A DNA stretch of 64,000 bases from Phycisphaerales bacterium UBA5793. GTDB taxonomy: Bacteria; Planctomycetota; Phycisphaerae; Phycisphaerales; UBA5793. The stretch lies in NCBI GenBank assembly GCA_002418285.1, contig DIDT01000039.1, forward strand, positions 1-64,000, in the 5' to 3' direction. Position numbers and translations under genes: made by a program. Every line of letters begins with the position of its first letter. Position 1 is the first letter of the stretch. The notes under the pieces are model-generated. The model made no database searches. It was not told the DNA's origin and saw only the letters and a list, made by a program, of their open reading frames with translations. Below, piece by piece: positions 10,058-19,446 of the stretch.

Positions 10058-11863
10058 GTGTCTCACGCGCCAACCGACCTCAATCCGTTTCGTCTCAACG
10101 TCGATGGCGCGGGCCCGCTGGTCCGTGCGGTCCGACCGGCGATTGAGCGGGCCCTGCGCTTCCGTGCGATGAACCGGATTTACAAGGAGATCCACTCGCG
10201 GCCGGACGAGCGACACTTCAGCGATCGAACGCTGGATGCCCTCGAGGTAGACCTCAATTTCACTCTCGGGGATTTGAGCCGCATCCCGGCGACGGGCCCG
10301 GTCGTGCTCGTGGGGAACCACCCGATCGGCGGGATCGACGGGCTGGCGATGCTGGCAATCATGCGGCGCATCCGACCTGACTCGCGCATGATCGGCAACT
10401 ACATGATGTCGATCATCCCCGACCTGCGGGAGATCTACTTCTTTGTCGACCCGTTCGGCGGTGACGCCGCGGTGCGGCGCAATCTCGCGACGATGCGCGA
10501 TGCCATGCGGTGGCTGCAAGCCGGGCACATGCTGGCCACGTTTCCAGCGGGAGAAGTCGCGGCGTTCCAACTCAGGCAGCGGCGGATCGTCGAGCCGGAG
10601 TGGAACGAATCGACAGCGCGGCTCATTCTGAAGACCGGCGCCCCGGTCGTGCCCATCTACTTTGAAGGCCGCAACAGTAACCTCTTTCACGTGGCCGGCG
10701 TGGTGCACCCTCGCCTGCGGACACTGATGCTGCCAACGGAAATGCTCCGCCATCGGCGGCGACCAATCAATGTGCGCATTGGCAAGCTCATTCCCTTTGG
10801 GCAGATGAAGCGGCACAGCGACCCGGCGTCACTCACCGACTATCTCCGCTTGCGCACGCAACTCTTGCGTAGGGATGCGCCCGAAACGCCGACACCAATC
10901 CAGGCGCCGAGCTCGACGACTGCGAGAGAACAGGTTCCGATCATCGTCGCGGTGCCGCCTGCGGCCATGGCCGATGAGATCGCGTCACTGGCCCCCGAAT
11001 ACGAGTTGGTTGCACAGGATCAATTGCGCGTGTATTGCACCCCTTACTCGGCGATCCCCAGGTGCATGGAAGAGATCGGCCGCTTACGCGAGTTAGCGTT
11101 TCGGGCTGTCGGAGAAGGAACGGGGCAAAGCAGCGATCTCGACCACTTCGATCGCCATTACCTGCACCTGTTTGTCTGGGATCGGGCAAGCGCGCGGATC
11201 CTCGGCTCGTACCGCGTGGGACTCACCGACAAGATCATCCCGCGACACGGCATTGAAGGTTTGTACACCCATACGTTGTTTCGGTTTGGCCGCAAGTTGC
11301 TCGACCAGATCGACCCGTGCATTGAACTCGGCCGATCTTTCATTCACCCTGAGGCGCAACGGGCGACGGCCCCACTCATGCTGCTCTGGAAGGGCATCGG
11401 CCAGTTTCTGATTCGCAACCCGCGCTATTCCGGGCTGATCGGTCCGGTAAGCATCAGCGCGGAGTATTCGACGATGTCGCGGCTGCTGCTCATGGCGTTT
11501 TTGCGCATGCACAAGTACTTGCCGCAACTGGGCGATCTCATCAAGCCGCGCAACCCCCCCCGCCAGATGCCGCCGCGCGAATGGGAGACGCGGCGCATGA
11601 GCACGGTGGTGAATGATCTCGACGAGGTCGATTCGCTCGTGCGCGAATTGGAATCGGACGGCAAGCCCATGCCGGTACTGCTGCGGCAGTATCTCGGCCT
11701 CAACGCGCGACTGTTGGGATTCAATGTCGATCCACAGTTTGGCAACGTCATCGACGGATTGATGTTCGTGGACGTTCTGAAGATCGACCGGCGCGTGTTG
11801 CGGCGGTTCATGGGCACCGAAGGAATGGACCGCTATCTCGCGGCGCAGGAGACTCTGGTCTGA
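10058..11863 (+). CDS. Bifunctional ornithine-lipid synthase, OlsF-like
   Basis: About 601 residues with two acyltransferase modules. The N-terminal half (about 60-280) is a PlsC/hemolysin-type lysolipid O-acyltransferase with NHPIGGID (His88) and a FPAGE motif. The C-terminal half (about 330-560) is an N-acyltransferase of the GNAT OlsB type, with YLHLFVWD, GSYRVG and IELGRSFIHPEAQ segments. This pairing matches OlsF, which makes ornithine lipids from ornithine and acyl-ACP, though the domain order and specificity need testing. Ornithine lipids are known in planctomycetes. The GTG at 10058 is preferred (AAGGA 5 bases upstream); an in-frame ATG exists at 9962. It converges on the fusion gene with 7 bases between. 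Confidence 0.82.
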   Translation: MSHAPTDLNPFRLNVDGAGPLVRAVRPAIERALRFRAMNRIYKEIHSRPDERHFSDRTLDALEVDLNFTLGDLSRIPATGPVVLVGNHPIGGIDGLAMLAIMRRIRPDSRMIGNYMMSIIPDLREIYFFVDPFGGDAAVRRNLATMRDAMRWLQAGHMLATFPAGEVAAFQLRQRRIVEPEWNESTARLILKTGAPVVPIYFEGRNSNLFHVAGVVHPRLRTLMLPTEMLRHRRRPINVRIGKLIPFGQMKRHSDPASLTDYLRLRTQLLRRDAPETPTPIQAPSSTTAREQVPIIVAVPPAAMADEIASLAPEYELVAQDQLRVYCTPYSAIPRCMEEIGRLRELAFRAVGEGTGQSSDLDHFDRHYLHLFVWDRASARILGSYRVGLTDKIIPRHGIEGLYTHTLFRFGRKLLDQIDPCIELGRSFIHPEAQRATAPLMLLWKGIGQFLIRNPRYSGLIGPVSISAEYSTMSRLLLMAFLRMHKYLPQLGDLIKPRNPPRQMPPREWETRRMSTVVNDLDEVDSLVRELESDGKPMPVLLRQYLGLNARLLGFNVDPQFGNVIDGLMFVDVLKIDRRVLRRFMGTEGMDRYLAAQETLV

Positions 11864-11870
11864 GTCGACA

Positions 11871-14474
11871 TCAATCGGCCAGCGCCTCGACGCGCCGATC
11901 CACCCGGTGGGAGCGAAGGACGCGAAAGAGAGTGCCCAGCGATGTAACGGGCGCGCCTGCGGCCGCGTTGCGAGCGCCGATCTCAAAGGCCAGAGCCCAT
12001 TGCCGCGCGAGTGTGCGATAGGCGAACAGAATGGAGTGCCTCGGGTCATAGATGTTTGACGACTCTGAGAGGACGCCGTTGAGTTCCACGATGCGAAAAT
12101 CGCGACCCGACTTGAAAGACTCGACATCCGTGTAGCGCACGTCGAAGCGACCGAAGTAGTAGCCGCTGAACGCCTGGGCAGCCTCGTCCACTGCTACTTC
12201 AAGTTGCGGAGACATCAGGTGGTTGCCTTCGCGGAACATCGTGCCCTGACAGTGGTTGCCCGAAACCGCCAAGCGCATCTGCTCGCCTTCTTCGAGCACG
12301 CGATCAATCTGCTCATCATGCCGGTGCAGAAACACCCAAGCCTGCATCCGAAAGCGCGGATGGGCCCAAATCAGTTCTTCGAACGTCGACCGCCCATTGC
12401 CAACCAGGACGGGGAACTGCTTGTCGGTTATCGAGAAGATGTGGCCATGTGCCTCACCGGGAAGCCGGTAATAGAACACGCCTGCTTCATGGGGGCCGGG
12501 GTCATACGTCTGCGCGAGGACATCGCCAGTGAACTTCTCAAAGTAACTCTGGGCCTGCGCCCAGTCGCGCACGAGCTTGAGACCCTGTCCGCGCTCCCCG
12601 ACGTCGGGCTTCAGCACGAGCGGGAAGCCCCAGGCACGCGCTTCGATGATTCGGCGCAGTGCGGCCACGCGATCGGACTCATCGGCAGCGACAAACGCAC
12701 TCGGAACAACACGGCTCGCCGGAAGGGCGCTGAGAATGGCGTACTTGGATTCGCCGACGACGCCGCCGTGCGGAATGCCCGGGTTCGCGGCCGTCGGGGC
12801 CATCAGGCTGCGGTGCTTGAGCGCCTGCCATCCGACCCACGGCACAAGCGGCAAGTAGAAGATCTTGACGGGCCAGAACTCCCAGCGCCACAATCGCGAG
12901 ACCAGCACGACCAGTCGCTGCCGGCCGATGCGATTGGTCAGCATCGCGATCGTTCGCAGGATGACCAGCAAAAGGACGATGGCGGCCACGACGGAGAGCC
13001 AACCATCGCCGAACAACATCTGAAACGGCTTTCGCGCGCCCTCGCCAAAGAAGATCACCAGGATGATGATGATCGGTGTCCAGATGAGGACCGCCAGGAA
13101 CGTCCATAGCGCAAAACGCCGGCGCTTGGTGCCGACAATACCGGCTGCCACATAAAGCGGAAACCGCGTGCCCGGCAGAAAGCGGCTGGCGAGCACCGCC
13201 GACCACCCGTTATGATCGAACCATCTCCCCAGTGCTTCGAGGTGATGCGCCGGCAGCCGACTGGCGATCGGGCGCCAGCGCAGCGCTCGCTTGCCCGCTA
13301 CGGCGCCAAGCGCATACAGACCCAGATCGCCTATAAAGATACCCAGGAACACGGCGAGCACCCCGACGAACGGGTCGACCTGGCCGTTGCGAATGAGCAG
13401 ACCGACACCGATCGACGTGGGATCTTCGAGAATGAACGTGCCGACGATGATCGCGCCCATCGTGGTCCAGGGACTCATGTCGCGATTGAGATCAATCGGC
13501 AGCATCGGCTCCTTCTCGGGTTCACCCTCGGTGTAGTCGAGAGTGCGTCGTGCGGCGATGTAGCCGGGCGTAGAGCATTTCTTGACGAAGGGGATGATCT
13601 CGTCGGCGAGTTGACGCGACTTGGCGTCGCTGAAGACCATGAAGTGCGAATCGTCAAACATGACCAGCTCGCTCTGCTCGACGATCTCGTGATGTTCCTC
13701 GGCCACCCAGGCAGCGACGAGCGGATCATGCCGCCCATGAAGGATGAGCAGCGGTCCCTTCCAGTTCTCGAGAATGCGGCGCAGCGGACGGAAGTCGGAG
13801 TCGAGAAAGTTGCGCAGAAAGGCGTGGCGCGAGGCGCGGGGCCCGAGCAGGCCAAAGTGAGGTATGAACTCCGGCGCCACCACGAGTAGGCCATAGCCAA
13901 TGATGTTCTTCAGCTTTTCGAAACTCGGATCACCGGTACCCTCACCTTCCGCGATGCCCACGCCGCCGTAGAAAATCAGGCTCTCTACACGCTGCGGCGC
14001 CAGATGAGCGATCTGCAGGGCCACGCCACTGCCCATGGAGTAGCCCAGGAAGTGCGCCCGATCAATCTCGAGCTGGTCGAGCAGTTCGAGCACGTATCGG
14101 GCATGAGCTGCGTGGCTGTAGTCGGGAATGAGCGTTGTCGATGCACCGAAACCGGGCAGATCGACAGAGATCACACGGAAGTGCTCGCTGAGCATCGGGG
14201 CAAGATGATGGAAATTGTCGCCTGAACCGGGGCTGCCGTGGATGAGTACGACAACGTCACCCTGCCCCTGATCGCGGTAGGCGAAGCGCACCTTCGCGCC
14301 GGCGAGGATCCGGTCGCCATCAACTTCTGCCACCTCGATACTTTTCTGATCCGACGCCAGACGTGGCGGCCTGGGCCAGAACAGCAGCACGAATTGCGAC
14401 GCAACGAGCAGCACCAGCCACCAGTGCCACCAACGCCACTTTCGCCGGGCGGTGACCGGGTTTGCGGTGGACAT
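11871..14474 (-). CDS. Alpha/beta-hydrolase + DedA (VTT) + ATP-grasp fusion protein
   Basis: An 867-residue membrane protein with three recognisable parts. Residues about 15-35 form an N-terminal TM anchor, followed by an alpha/beta-hydrolase (HGSPGSG oxyanion loop, GYSMGSG with Ser146, HGRHDPLV and DDSHFMVF for Asp and His). Residues about 330-480 are a DedA/SNARE-associated domain with the ASRFLPGTRFPLYVAAG signature and several TM helices. After two further TM segments, residues about 575-850 are an ATP-grasp ligase-like domain (KPDVGERGQG, GRFDVRY, then RIVELNGVLSES). DedA proteins are linked to lipid flipping and ATP-grasp enzymes to carboxylate-amine ligation, so a role in envelope lipid modification is plausible but inferred. 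ATG 14474 has AGGAG upstream. Confidence 0.88.
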   Translation of the reverse strand: MSTANPVTARRKWRWWHWWLVLLVASQFVLLFWPRPPRLASDQKSIEVAEVDGDRILAGAKVRFAYRDQGQGDVVVLIHGSPGSGDNFHHLAPMLSEHFRVISVDLPGFGASTTLIPDYSHAAHARYVLELLDQLEIDRAHFLGYSMGSGVALQIAHLAPQRVESLIFYGGVGIAEGEGTGDPSFEKLKNIIGYGLLVVAPEFIPHFGLLGPRASRHAFLRNFLDSDFRPLRRILENWKGPLLILHGRHDPLVAAWVAEEHHEIVEQSELVMFDDSHFMVFSDAKSRQLADEIIPFVKKCSTPGYIAARRTLDYTEGEPEKEPMLPIDLNRDMSPWTTMGAIIVGTFILEDPTSIGVGLLIRNGQVDPFVGVLAVFLGIFIGDLGLYALGAVAGKRALRWRPIASRLPAHHLEALGRWFDHNGWSAVLASRFLPGTRFPLYVAAGIVGTKRRRFALWTFLAVLIWTPIIIILVIFFGEGARKPFQMLFGDGWLSVVAAIVLLLVILRTIAMLTNRIGRQRLVVLVSRLWRWEFWPVKIFYLPLVPWVGWQALKHRSLMAPTAANPGIPHGGVVGESKYAILSALPASRVVPSAFVAADESDRVAALRRIIEARAWGFPLVLKPDVGERGQGLKLVRDWAQAQSYFEKFTGDVLAQTYDPGPHEAGVFYYRLPGEAHGHIFSITDKQFPVLVGNGRSTFEELIWAHPRFRMQAWVFLHRHDEQIDRVLEEGEQMRLAVSGNHCQGTMFREGNHLMSPQLEVAVDEAAQAFSGYYFGRFDVRYTDVESFKSGRDFRIVELNGVLSESSNIYDPRHSILFAYRTLARQWALAFEIGARNAAAGAPVTSLGTLFRVLRSHRVDRRVEALAD

Positions 14475-14947
14475 CAGCGCTCGGCTCCTCGCAATGGGAG
14501 TTCGCAAACAACTGGATCTCCCGGTTCGTGCAGCGGCTGTCCTCGGTAATTCGGTCGAGCCGCCGAATCACTCGTCTCGATGACCGTCAAGCTTACCGTG
14601 CGGGAGTCCTCGCGGCGCATGCACACACTCCCGTGGGTGGCATTTGGCCCCGACCCGCGATGAGCGTGAGAGCCGCCCCGCAACGTGAGCCACCAATTCA
14701 CATCGTAACCAGAGTAATACTTCAAAAATCGCCTTGCGGCGGCAGGCGGTTTTGTCGGGAATGCGCCGAGCATCAGTCCGCCGCGCCACACGGGAAACAG
14801 TCTGGCCCGCAACCACAATCGGGGCTTTGCCTGTCCTGTGCATCGCGCTCAGGCGCTCCGAAGGGGACCGATTGCACCGATTCTCCGCGAAACCGTGGGA
14901 ACTGGTTTCAGGTAAACCGGTGGCCGCTCGGTCGAGCGAGAAGTGAA
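14475..14947. other. Intergenic region without a recognisable gene
   Basis: About 470 bases between the fusion gene and tRNA-Arg. No frame has a plausible start, ribosome site and family motif. It should hold the promoter of the fusion gene and contains the hairpin at 14724-14753. Confidence 0.6.
14724..14753 (-). terminator. Probable terminator hairpin
   Basis: A 10-bp stem with one T-G wobble (14725-14734 with 14744-14753) and a 9-base loop. On the minus strand the second arm ends in TTTTTG, so it could end the transcript that carries tRNA-Arg. The A/T ends make it partly symmetrical. Confidence 0.5.
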
Positions 14948-15021
14948 TGCAGATGGGAGGATTCGAACCCCCAACCCCCTGATCCGTAGTCAGGAGCTCT
15001 ATCCAATTGAGCTACATCTGC
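14948..15021 (-). tRNA. tRNA-Arg (anticodon ACG)
   Basis: The minus strand gives a full cloverleaf: acceptor GCAGATG/CATCTGC with discriminator A, D stem GCTC/GAGC, anticodon stem CCTGA/TCAGG around CTACGGA (anticodon ACG, presumably edited to inosine), and T arm GGGGG-TTCGAAT-CCTCC. CCA is not encoded. It lies 67 bases downstream of the pgl stop on the same strand. Confidence 0.96.
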
Positions 15022-15088
15022 AGCCGTCAGCGGGGATTGACCGCGGCTGACTCCCCCAAGAATACACCTCTGCGCGAGGGGGTTCAAG

Positions 15089-15883
15089 TCAAGCGTGCGG
15101 CGTGCAGGCCGCCCGATCAAGATACCAGCACAACGTTCCGCCGACCGGGCGCACGCCTCGAATCGGAAGCGCCTCGACGGGCGCATGGCCGTTCGCCGCA
15201 AGCCGCTGGACGATGCTCTGTTTGCCTTCGCCCGTCACCATCACGGCCACAAAGCGGGCGCTGTTGATGAGCGGCAGCGTCATGGTTACGCGATCGGGCG
15301 GGACGACCGTCGGGCCTGAGTTGATGCGGATCAGCCGATTCTCCTCCATCAGCGCGGGGCTGTGGGGGAAGAGACTGGCGGTGTGACCATCGGCGCCGAG
15401 GCCAAGCAGCACGTAGTCGAGTCGATCCTGGCCCCGCTCGCGCCACTCCAGTGCTGAGCGCAGCGCCTTGGCGTAATCGTGTTCGACGTGATCCGAGATC
15501 GCATCCATGGGATGCTGCTGTGATCGCGGGATACCGGAATGATCCGCGAAGTGCTCCGAAATCATCCGCCAATTGCTCTTCTCGTCAGTGACCGAGACAC
15601 GGCGTTCGTCGACGCACCAGAGATGGGTTTTTTTCCAGGGAATCCCGCGACAAATCGGATCAATCATGAGATGGCGGTAGAACGGCGCCGGCGTCGAACC
15701 GCCGGAAACAGCCATGTGAAAATCGCCAAACGCCCTCCAGCAGTTTAGGCTGTGGGCGAGCAGATCGCTGGACATGCGTTCGACGAGTTCCTCGATACAA
15801 TCGCACACGACCACTTCGCCGGGCAGCTTTGGTGCAACTGCGGGCTCCGAAAGCTCGTAGGATGTCGGGCGTAGGTCCGTCAT
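15089..15883 (-). CDS. pgl: 6-phosphogluconolactonase
   Basis: A 264-residue protein of the DevB/NagB-like fold. It hydrolyses 6-phosphoglucono-lactone, the second step of the oxidative pentose phosphate pathway. Visible motifs are VSGGSTP near residue 60, the WCVDERRV segment with the conserved Asp-Glu-Arg, and GLGADGHTASLFP, all typical of the family. It lies 8 bases after the zwf stop on the same strand, so the two enzymes of consecutive steps are co-transcribed. Length is normal. A GAGG ribosome site precedes the ATG. Confidence 0.95.
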   Translation of the reverse strand: MTDLRPTSYELSEPAVAPKLPGEVVVCDCIEELVERMSSDLLAHSLNCWRAFGDFHMAVSGGSTPAPFYRHLMIDPICRGIPWKKTHLWCVDERRVSVTDEKSNWRMISEHFADHSGIPRSQQHPMDAISDHVEHDYAKALRSALEWRERGQDRLDYVLLGLGADGHTASLFPHSPALMEENRLIRINSGPTVVPPDRVTMTLPLINSARFVAVMVTGEGKQSIVQRLAANGHAPVEALPIRGVRPVGGTLCWYLDRAACTPHA

Positions 15884-15891
15884 TCGTGGCC

Positions 15892-17427
15892 TCAGCGCGT
15901 TTCCTCGTTGCTTGGATTATGCCATGCACAACCGCTTTTTGCCAGCAATTCTTCCGATTCCTTTGGTCCCCAGGAGCCCGGCAGGTAGTTTCCGGTAATT
16001 TCCCTGCGAAGCTGGGGATCAAGATATGGCATCACGGCACCCCATGCCCCTTCAACTTCATCGCGGTGCTTGAAGAGCGTCTGATCGCCGCGCATGGCGT
16101 CCAGAATGAGCGGGCCGTAGGCCTCAATCGGTTCCCCTCCGAAACGAGCCACGTAGTCAAAGTCGAGTTTGACAGAATCAATGCGCATTGAACCGGGGAC
16201 TTTGCCTTCGAAGCGCAGGCTGATGCCCTCATCGGGTTGGATGTTGATGACCAGTCGATTTGGTGGACGGTGGAGGCAACGAGGATCACCCTCGCAAATT
16301 GAGGAGAAAAGGTCGATGGGTGGCTCACGGAAGGTCAGCACTACTTCCGTGAGCTTGCGCGCCATCGCTTTGCCCGTGCGGACAAAAAAGGGCACGCCGG
16401 ACCAGCGCCAGTTGTCGATGTCGAACCGGATGGCGGCAAAGGTCTCCGTGATCGAGTCCGGCGCCACACCCTTGCCATCGCGGTATGCGGGTTGGCCGTT
16501 GGGTCCAGCGCCGTACTGGCCCATGGCGCACCGCGACTTGGCTTCTTCCGCCGTCACCAGTCGGATCGCCTCAGTGACCTTGATCTTCTCACGACGAATC
16601 TGGACATCGGCGTAGCGGCCGGGTGGCTCCATCGTCACCAGCGCGAGCACCTGCAGCAGGTGGCTCTGAATCATGTCCCGAAGGGCTCCAGCCTTGTCAT
16701 AGAACGCGCCGCGGGATTCAACTCCGACCTTTTCCGCCGCCGTGATTTGCACATTATGGATGTAGCGGCGATTCCAGAGTGGTTCGAAAATCGTGTTGGC
16801 GAAACGCAAGACCAGCAGATTCTGCACCAGTTCCTTGCCGAGGTAGTGATCAATTCGATAGATCGACTCTTCTTCAAACGTGCGGCCCAGCGTGCGGTTC
16901 AGGGACTGCGCCGAAGCGAGGTCCACGCCGAATGGCTTTTCGACAATGATGCGTTGCCAAGGCGCCGCTTCGCGATTGATGCTGCACCAGCGCTTGCCTT
17001 CCGTGACAAGGCCGGACTGGTTGATGCATTCGATGATCGGTTCGTAAAGCTGCGGCGCTACGGAGAGGTAGAACAGAATGTTCTGTCCGCAATCGTGAGC
17101 GGCAGAAACCCGAGCGATATCGGCTGAGATCGCATCGAGGGCTTCGGGATCGGCCGCATCTGCGGCGCAATAGTGGATCATCCTTGCGAATCTCGCCCAA
17201 CCCTCATCGGTGTGGCGTGTGGCAAACCTGGCCGCCCATTCGCGGACGTGTTCGCGGAATCCATCATCGCTCATCTCCGAGCGGCTCACGCCGAGGATGG
17301 CTAGATTGGTGGGAGTCTGGTTGCGCTGGAAGAGGTCATAGAGCGCGGGGATGATCTTGCGGCGCGTCAAATCTCCTGAGGCGCCGAAGATGACCAGAAC
17401 GCACGGAGCTGGAACGCTTGTCTTCAT
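15892..17427 (-). CDS. zwf: Glucose-6-phosphate 1-dehydrogenase
   Basis: About 511 residues. The N-terminal Rossmann motif is GASGDLTRRK (NADP binding), the active-site segment is RIDHYLGKE and the C-terminal domain has FVRTGKAM. It oxidises glucose 6-phosphate to 6-phosphogluconolactone with NADP and feeds Pgl, encoded directly downstream. I place the start at ATG 17427, because the next 14 residues upstream (from 17469) are arginine-rich and unlike the family, and GGGAG lies 7 bases before this ATG. Cytoplasmic; no unusual substitutions were noted. Confidence 0.96.
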   Translation of the reverse strand: MKTSVPAPCVLVIFGASGDLTRRKIIPALYDLFQRNQTPTNLAILGVSRSEMSDDGFREHVREWAARFATRHTDEGWARFARMIHYCAADAADPEALDAISADIARVSAAHDCGQNILFYLSVAPQLYEPIIECINQSGLVTEGKRWCSINREAAPWQRIIVEKPFGVDLASAQSLNRTLGRTFEEESIYRIDHYLGKELVQNLLVLRFANTIFEPLWNRRYIHNVQITAAEKVGVESRGAFYDKAGALRDMIQSHLLQVLALVTMEPPGRYADVQIRREKIKVTEAIRLVTAEEAKSRCAMGQYGAGPNGQPAYRDGKGVAPDSITETFAAIRFDIDNWRWSGVPFFVRTGKAMARKLTEVVLTFREPPIDLFSSICEGDPRCLHRPPNRLVINIQPDEGISLRFEGKVPGSMRIDSVKLDFDYVARFGGEPIEAYGPLILDAMRGDQTLFKHRDEVEGAWGAVMPYLDPQLRREITGNYLPGSWGPKESEELLAKSGCAWHNPSNEETR

Positions 17428-17492
17428 TCGACGCTCCCGAAGGCGGTTTCTGCCGCGAACGATGGACAATAGGCGGACGATGGCGAACTGGG

Positions 17493-18005
17493 TTACTCCA
17501 GCCGAAGCAGCGATTCGCAGGGGGAGTCGGAATTGAGAATCTCCCGAGCCAACTCCCGAATCGCGGCCCGCTGGCCCGGCCAGGCAAACACTCGATCAAC
17601 CTCGCCTTGCGCGACCCATCGGTGCGCATCATGCTCTGCGTTCAGGGTCGGCTCCCAGTCTCGAGGCACTTCCACGGCGAATCGCGGACTGAGGTAAATC
17701 GTATTGGATGCGGCGATGAAGAATGGATGCAACTGCTCGAGCTGCCACATGCCAAGTCGGGTATCGTGCGTGAGTCCGGTCTCCTCGAGCATTTCGCGCC
17801 GCGCGGTCTCGAGCGCCGTTTCGCCCGATTCGATGTGGCCCTGAACCGGCTGCCAGGTACTCGGCGACACCGCAGCAGAGACGACACGGTGCATTTGCAG
17901 GAGTTCGATCCGATCAGCACTCACGCGGCGAAAAATGAGCACCTCCACAACATCAGTGCGGATCGGAACGCCGCAAGTGACGAGATCGCGGGAATAGCTA
18001 TCCAT
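17493..18005 (-). CDS. Nudix hydrolase, possibly dihydroneopterin triphosphate pyrophosphatase
   Basis: A 170-residue protein with an intact Nudix box (G-H-I-E-S-G-E-T, seven residues, REMLEETGL), preceded by the WQPVQG strand. Its start overlaps the pabB stop by 8 bases (ATGGATAG), so it is translationally coupled to p-aminobenzoate synthesis. The size, WQPVxG context and coupling suggest the folate-pathway pyrophosphatase NudB, which removes pyrophosphate from dihydroneopterin triphosphate. This role is inferred; a general nucleotide-cleaning activity is the alternative. Confidence 0.82.
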   Translation of the reverse strand: MDSYSRDLVTCGVPIRTDVVEVLIFRRVSADRIELLQMHRVVSAAVSPSTWQPVQGHIESGETALETARREMLEETGLTHDTRLGMWQLEQLHPFFIAASNTIYLSPRFAVEVPRDWEPTLNAEHDAHRWVAQGEVDRVFAWPGQRAAIRELAREILNSDSPCESLLRLE

Positions 18006-19446
18006 TCACCAGGACCTCGTCGGACTGTGAGGGCTTCGTTGAGCGGCTCTGCGGATCTGGCTGCGCAAGACCTCGCACGACGGCACTCTTGGCGAACATC
18101 TCATCGCACTCCATTGTGGGATCGGAATCGGCGACGATTCCGGCTCCGGCCGCATACGTCAACGCGTCGCCTTCGATGGTCATCGTTCGGATCGCCACGT
18201 TGAGTGTAATCTGATTCATCCCGACATAGCCAATCGAGCCGCAGTATGGGCCGCGTTCAAAGGGCTCCAGTTCGTTGATGATCTGCATGGCGCGAATCTT
18301 GGGTGCGCCGGTGATCGAGCCGGCTGGGAACGTCGCGGCGACGATATCCTCGAGCGCTGTTTGCTGTCGCAGGCGCCCCTCGATGGTGGCGACGCCGTGA
18401 TGCACGGTCGGATGAGATTCAATCGTGCGAGGCTGCGTGACCTGAACGCTGCCAAACTCGCAGACTCGACCCAGGTCGTTGCGCATCAGATCGATGATCA
18501 TGTTCAGTTCGGCTTCATCCTTACCGCTGTTCGCAAGCGCTGATCGGTGTTTCGACGAATCGATGGTCCCCTTGAGCGGCCGAGTGGTAATCTGCCGCTT
18601 CGCGCGATCGACTTCGAGGAAGAGTTCAGGCGACAACGAGAGTACTTGTCGATCAGTCGCCAGTTCGAGGTATGCCGAATACCAATTCGGAACGCGCTGC
18701 CATGCGGCTGCAGCGAGTTGTCGCGGGGGTACATTCAGTCTCGATACAAACTGCTGCGCGATGTTGGCCTGAAAAACATCCCCGGCCCGGATGTACTCGA
18801 TGGTGCGACGAACGGCCGCTTCGATCGCGCTACGGGACTGACGTGTCTGCCACGATTCGAGAGCCGCTTGAACGGGAACGGAGGATCGGGCCGCGGTCGC
18901 CATGCCCAGCGAGGCGAACAAACGGTCATCATCGACGGGTTCAGCGGACTGAAGATCCGCGCACGACCACCGCAATTTCTCGGCATCGTGCACAAATACC
19001 TGCGGACACCACAACCACTCGTAGAGTGGCCAGCCGAGGCGCTTGTCGGCTCGTGATGAACGGGCGTGGGGCTCGATGGAGCCACCCAGTTCATACGAGA
19101 GGTAGCCGATCCATCCTCCGCGCCAGGGCGGATCCGATCCATCATCTGACCAATCCTGCGATGCTCCACTCGCCTTGAGTCGCGCATCGAGCCAACGTAG
19201 ATCGGTCATCGGATCGTGACTGAACCGCGGGACTGCCTTACATGAGTCGGTGAACGACTCCCAGCAAGTGCGTCCGGCCTGATGCCGTAGCACACCTCTT
19301 GGCTGAGCAACCATTGACCATCGCGCCCAGCGTGGATGCGGCCGCGCCGAATGCAGCACTGCAAGGGGGCGGTGCACTGGTGCGTTGAGCAGCACCTCCA
19401 GCACATCCACGTCAGAATGCAGAGTCGGCGTAGACGAGTTTAACAT
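17998..19446 (-). CDS. pabB: Aminodeoxychorismate synthase component I
   Basis: A 482-residue chorismate-binding enzyme. The C-terminal domain has RPLKGTI, with the lysine that in PabB attacks chorismate (TrpE has Ala here), then DLMRNDLGRV, ESHPTVHHGV, FPAGSITGAPK and YCGSIGY. It converts chorismate plus glutamine-derived ammonia to aminodeoxychorismate for folate. No glutamine amidotransferase domain (PabA) is fused or adjacent. The start overlaps the end of the GH35 gene by 35 bases; a slightly later start cannot be excluded. It is coupled to the Nudix gene downstream. Confidence 0.93.
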   Translation of the reverse strand: MLNSSTPTLHSDVDVLEVLLNAPVHRPLAVLHSARPHPRWARWSMVAQPRGVLRHQAGRTCWESFTDSCKAVPRFSHDPMTDLRWLDARLKASGASQDWSDDGSDPPWRGGWIGYLSYELGGSIEPHARSSRADKRLGWPLYEWLWCPQVFVHDAEKLRWSCADLQSAEPVDDDRLFASLGMATAARSSVPVQAALESWQTRQSRSAIEAAVRRTIEYIRAGDVFQANIAQQFVSRLNVPPRQLAAAAWQRVPNWYSAYLELATDRQVLSLSPELFLEVDRAKRQITTRPLKGTIDSSKHRSALANSGKDEAELNMIIDLMRNDLGRVCEFGSVQVTQPRTIESHPTVHHGVATIEGRLRQQTALEDIVAATFPAGSITGAPKIRAMQIINELEPFERGPYCGSIGYVGMNQITLNVAIRTMTIEGDALTYAAGAGIVADSDPTMECDEMFAKSAVVRGLAQPDPQSRSTKPSQSDEVLVNG

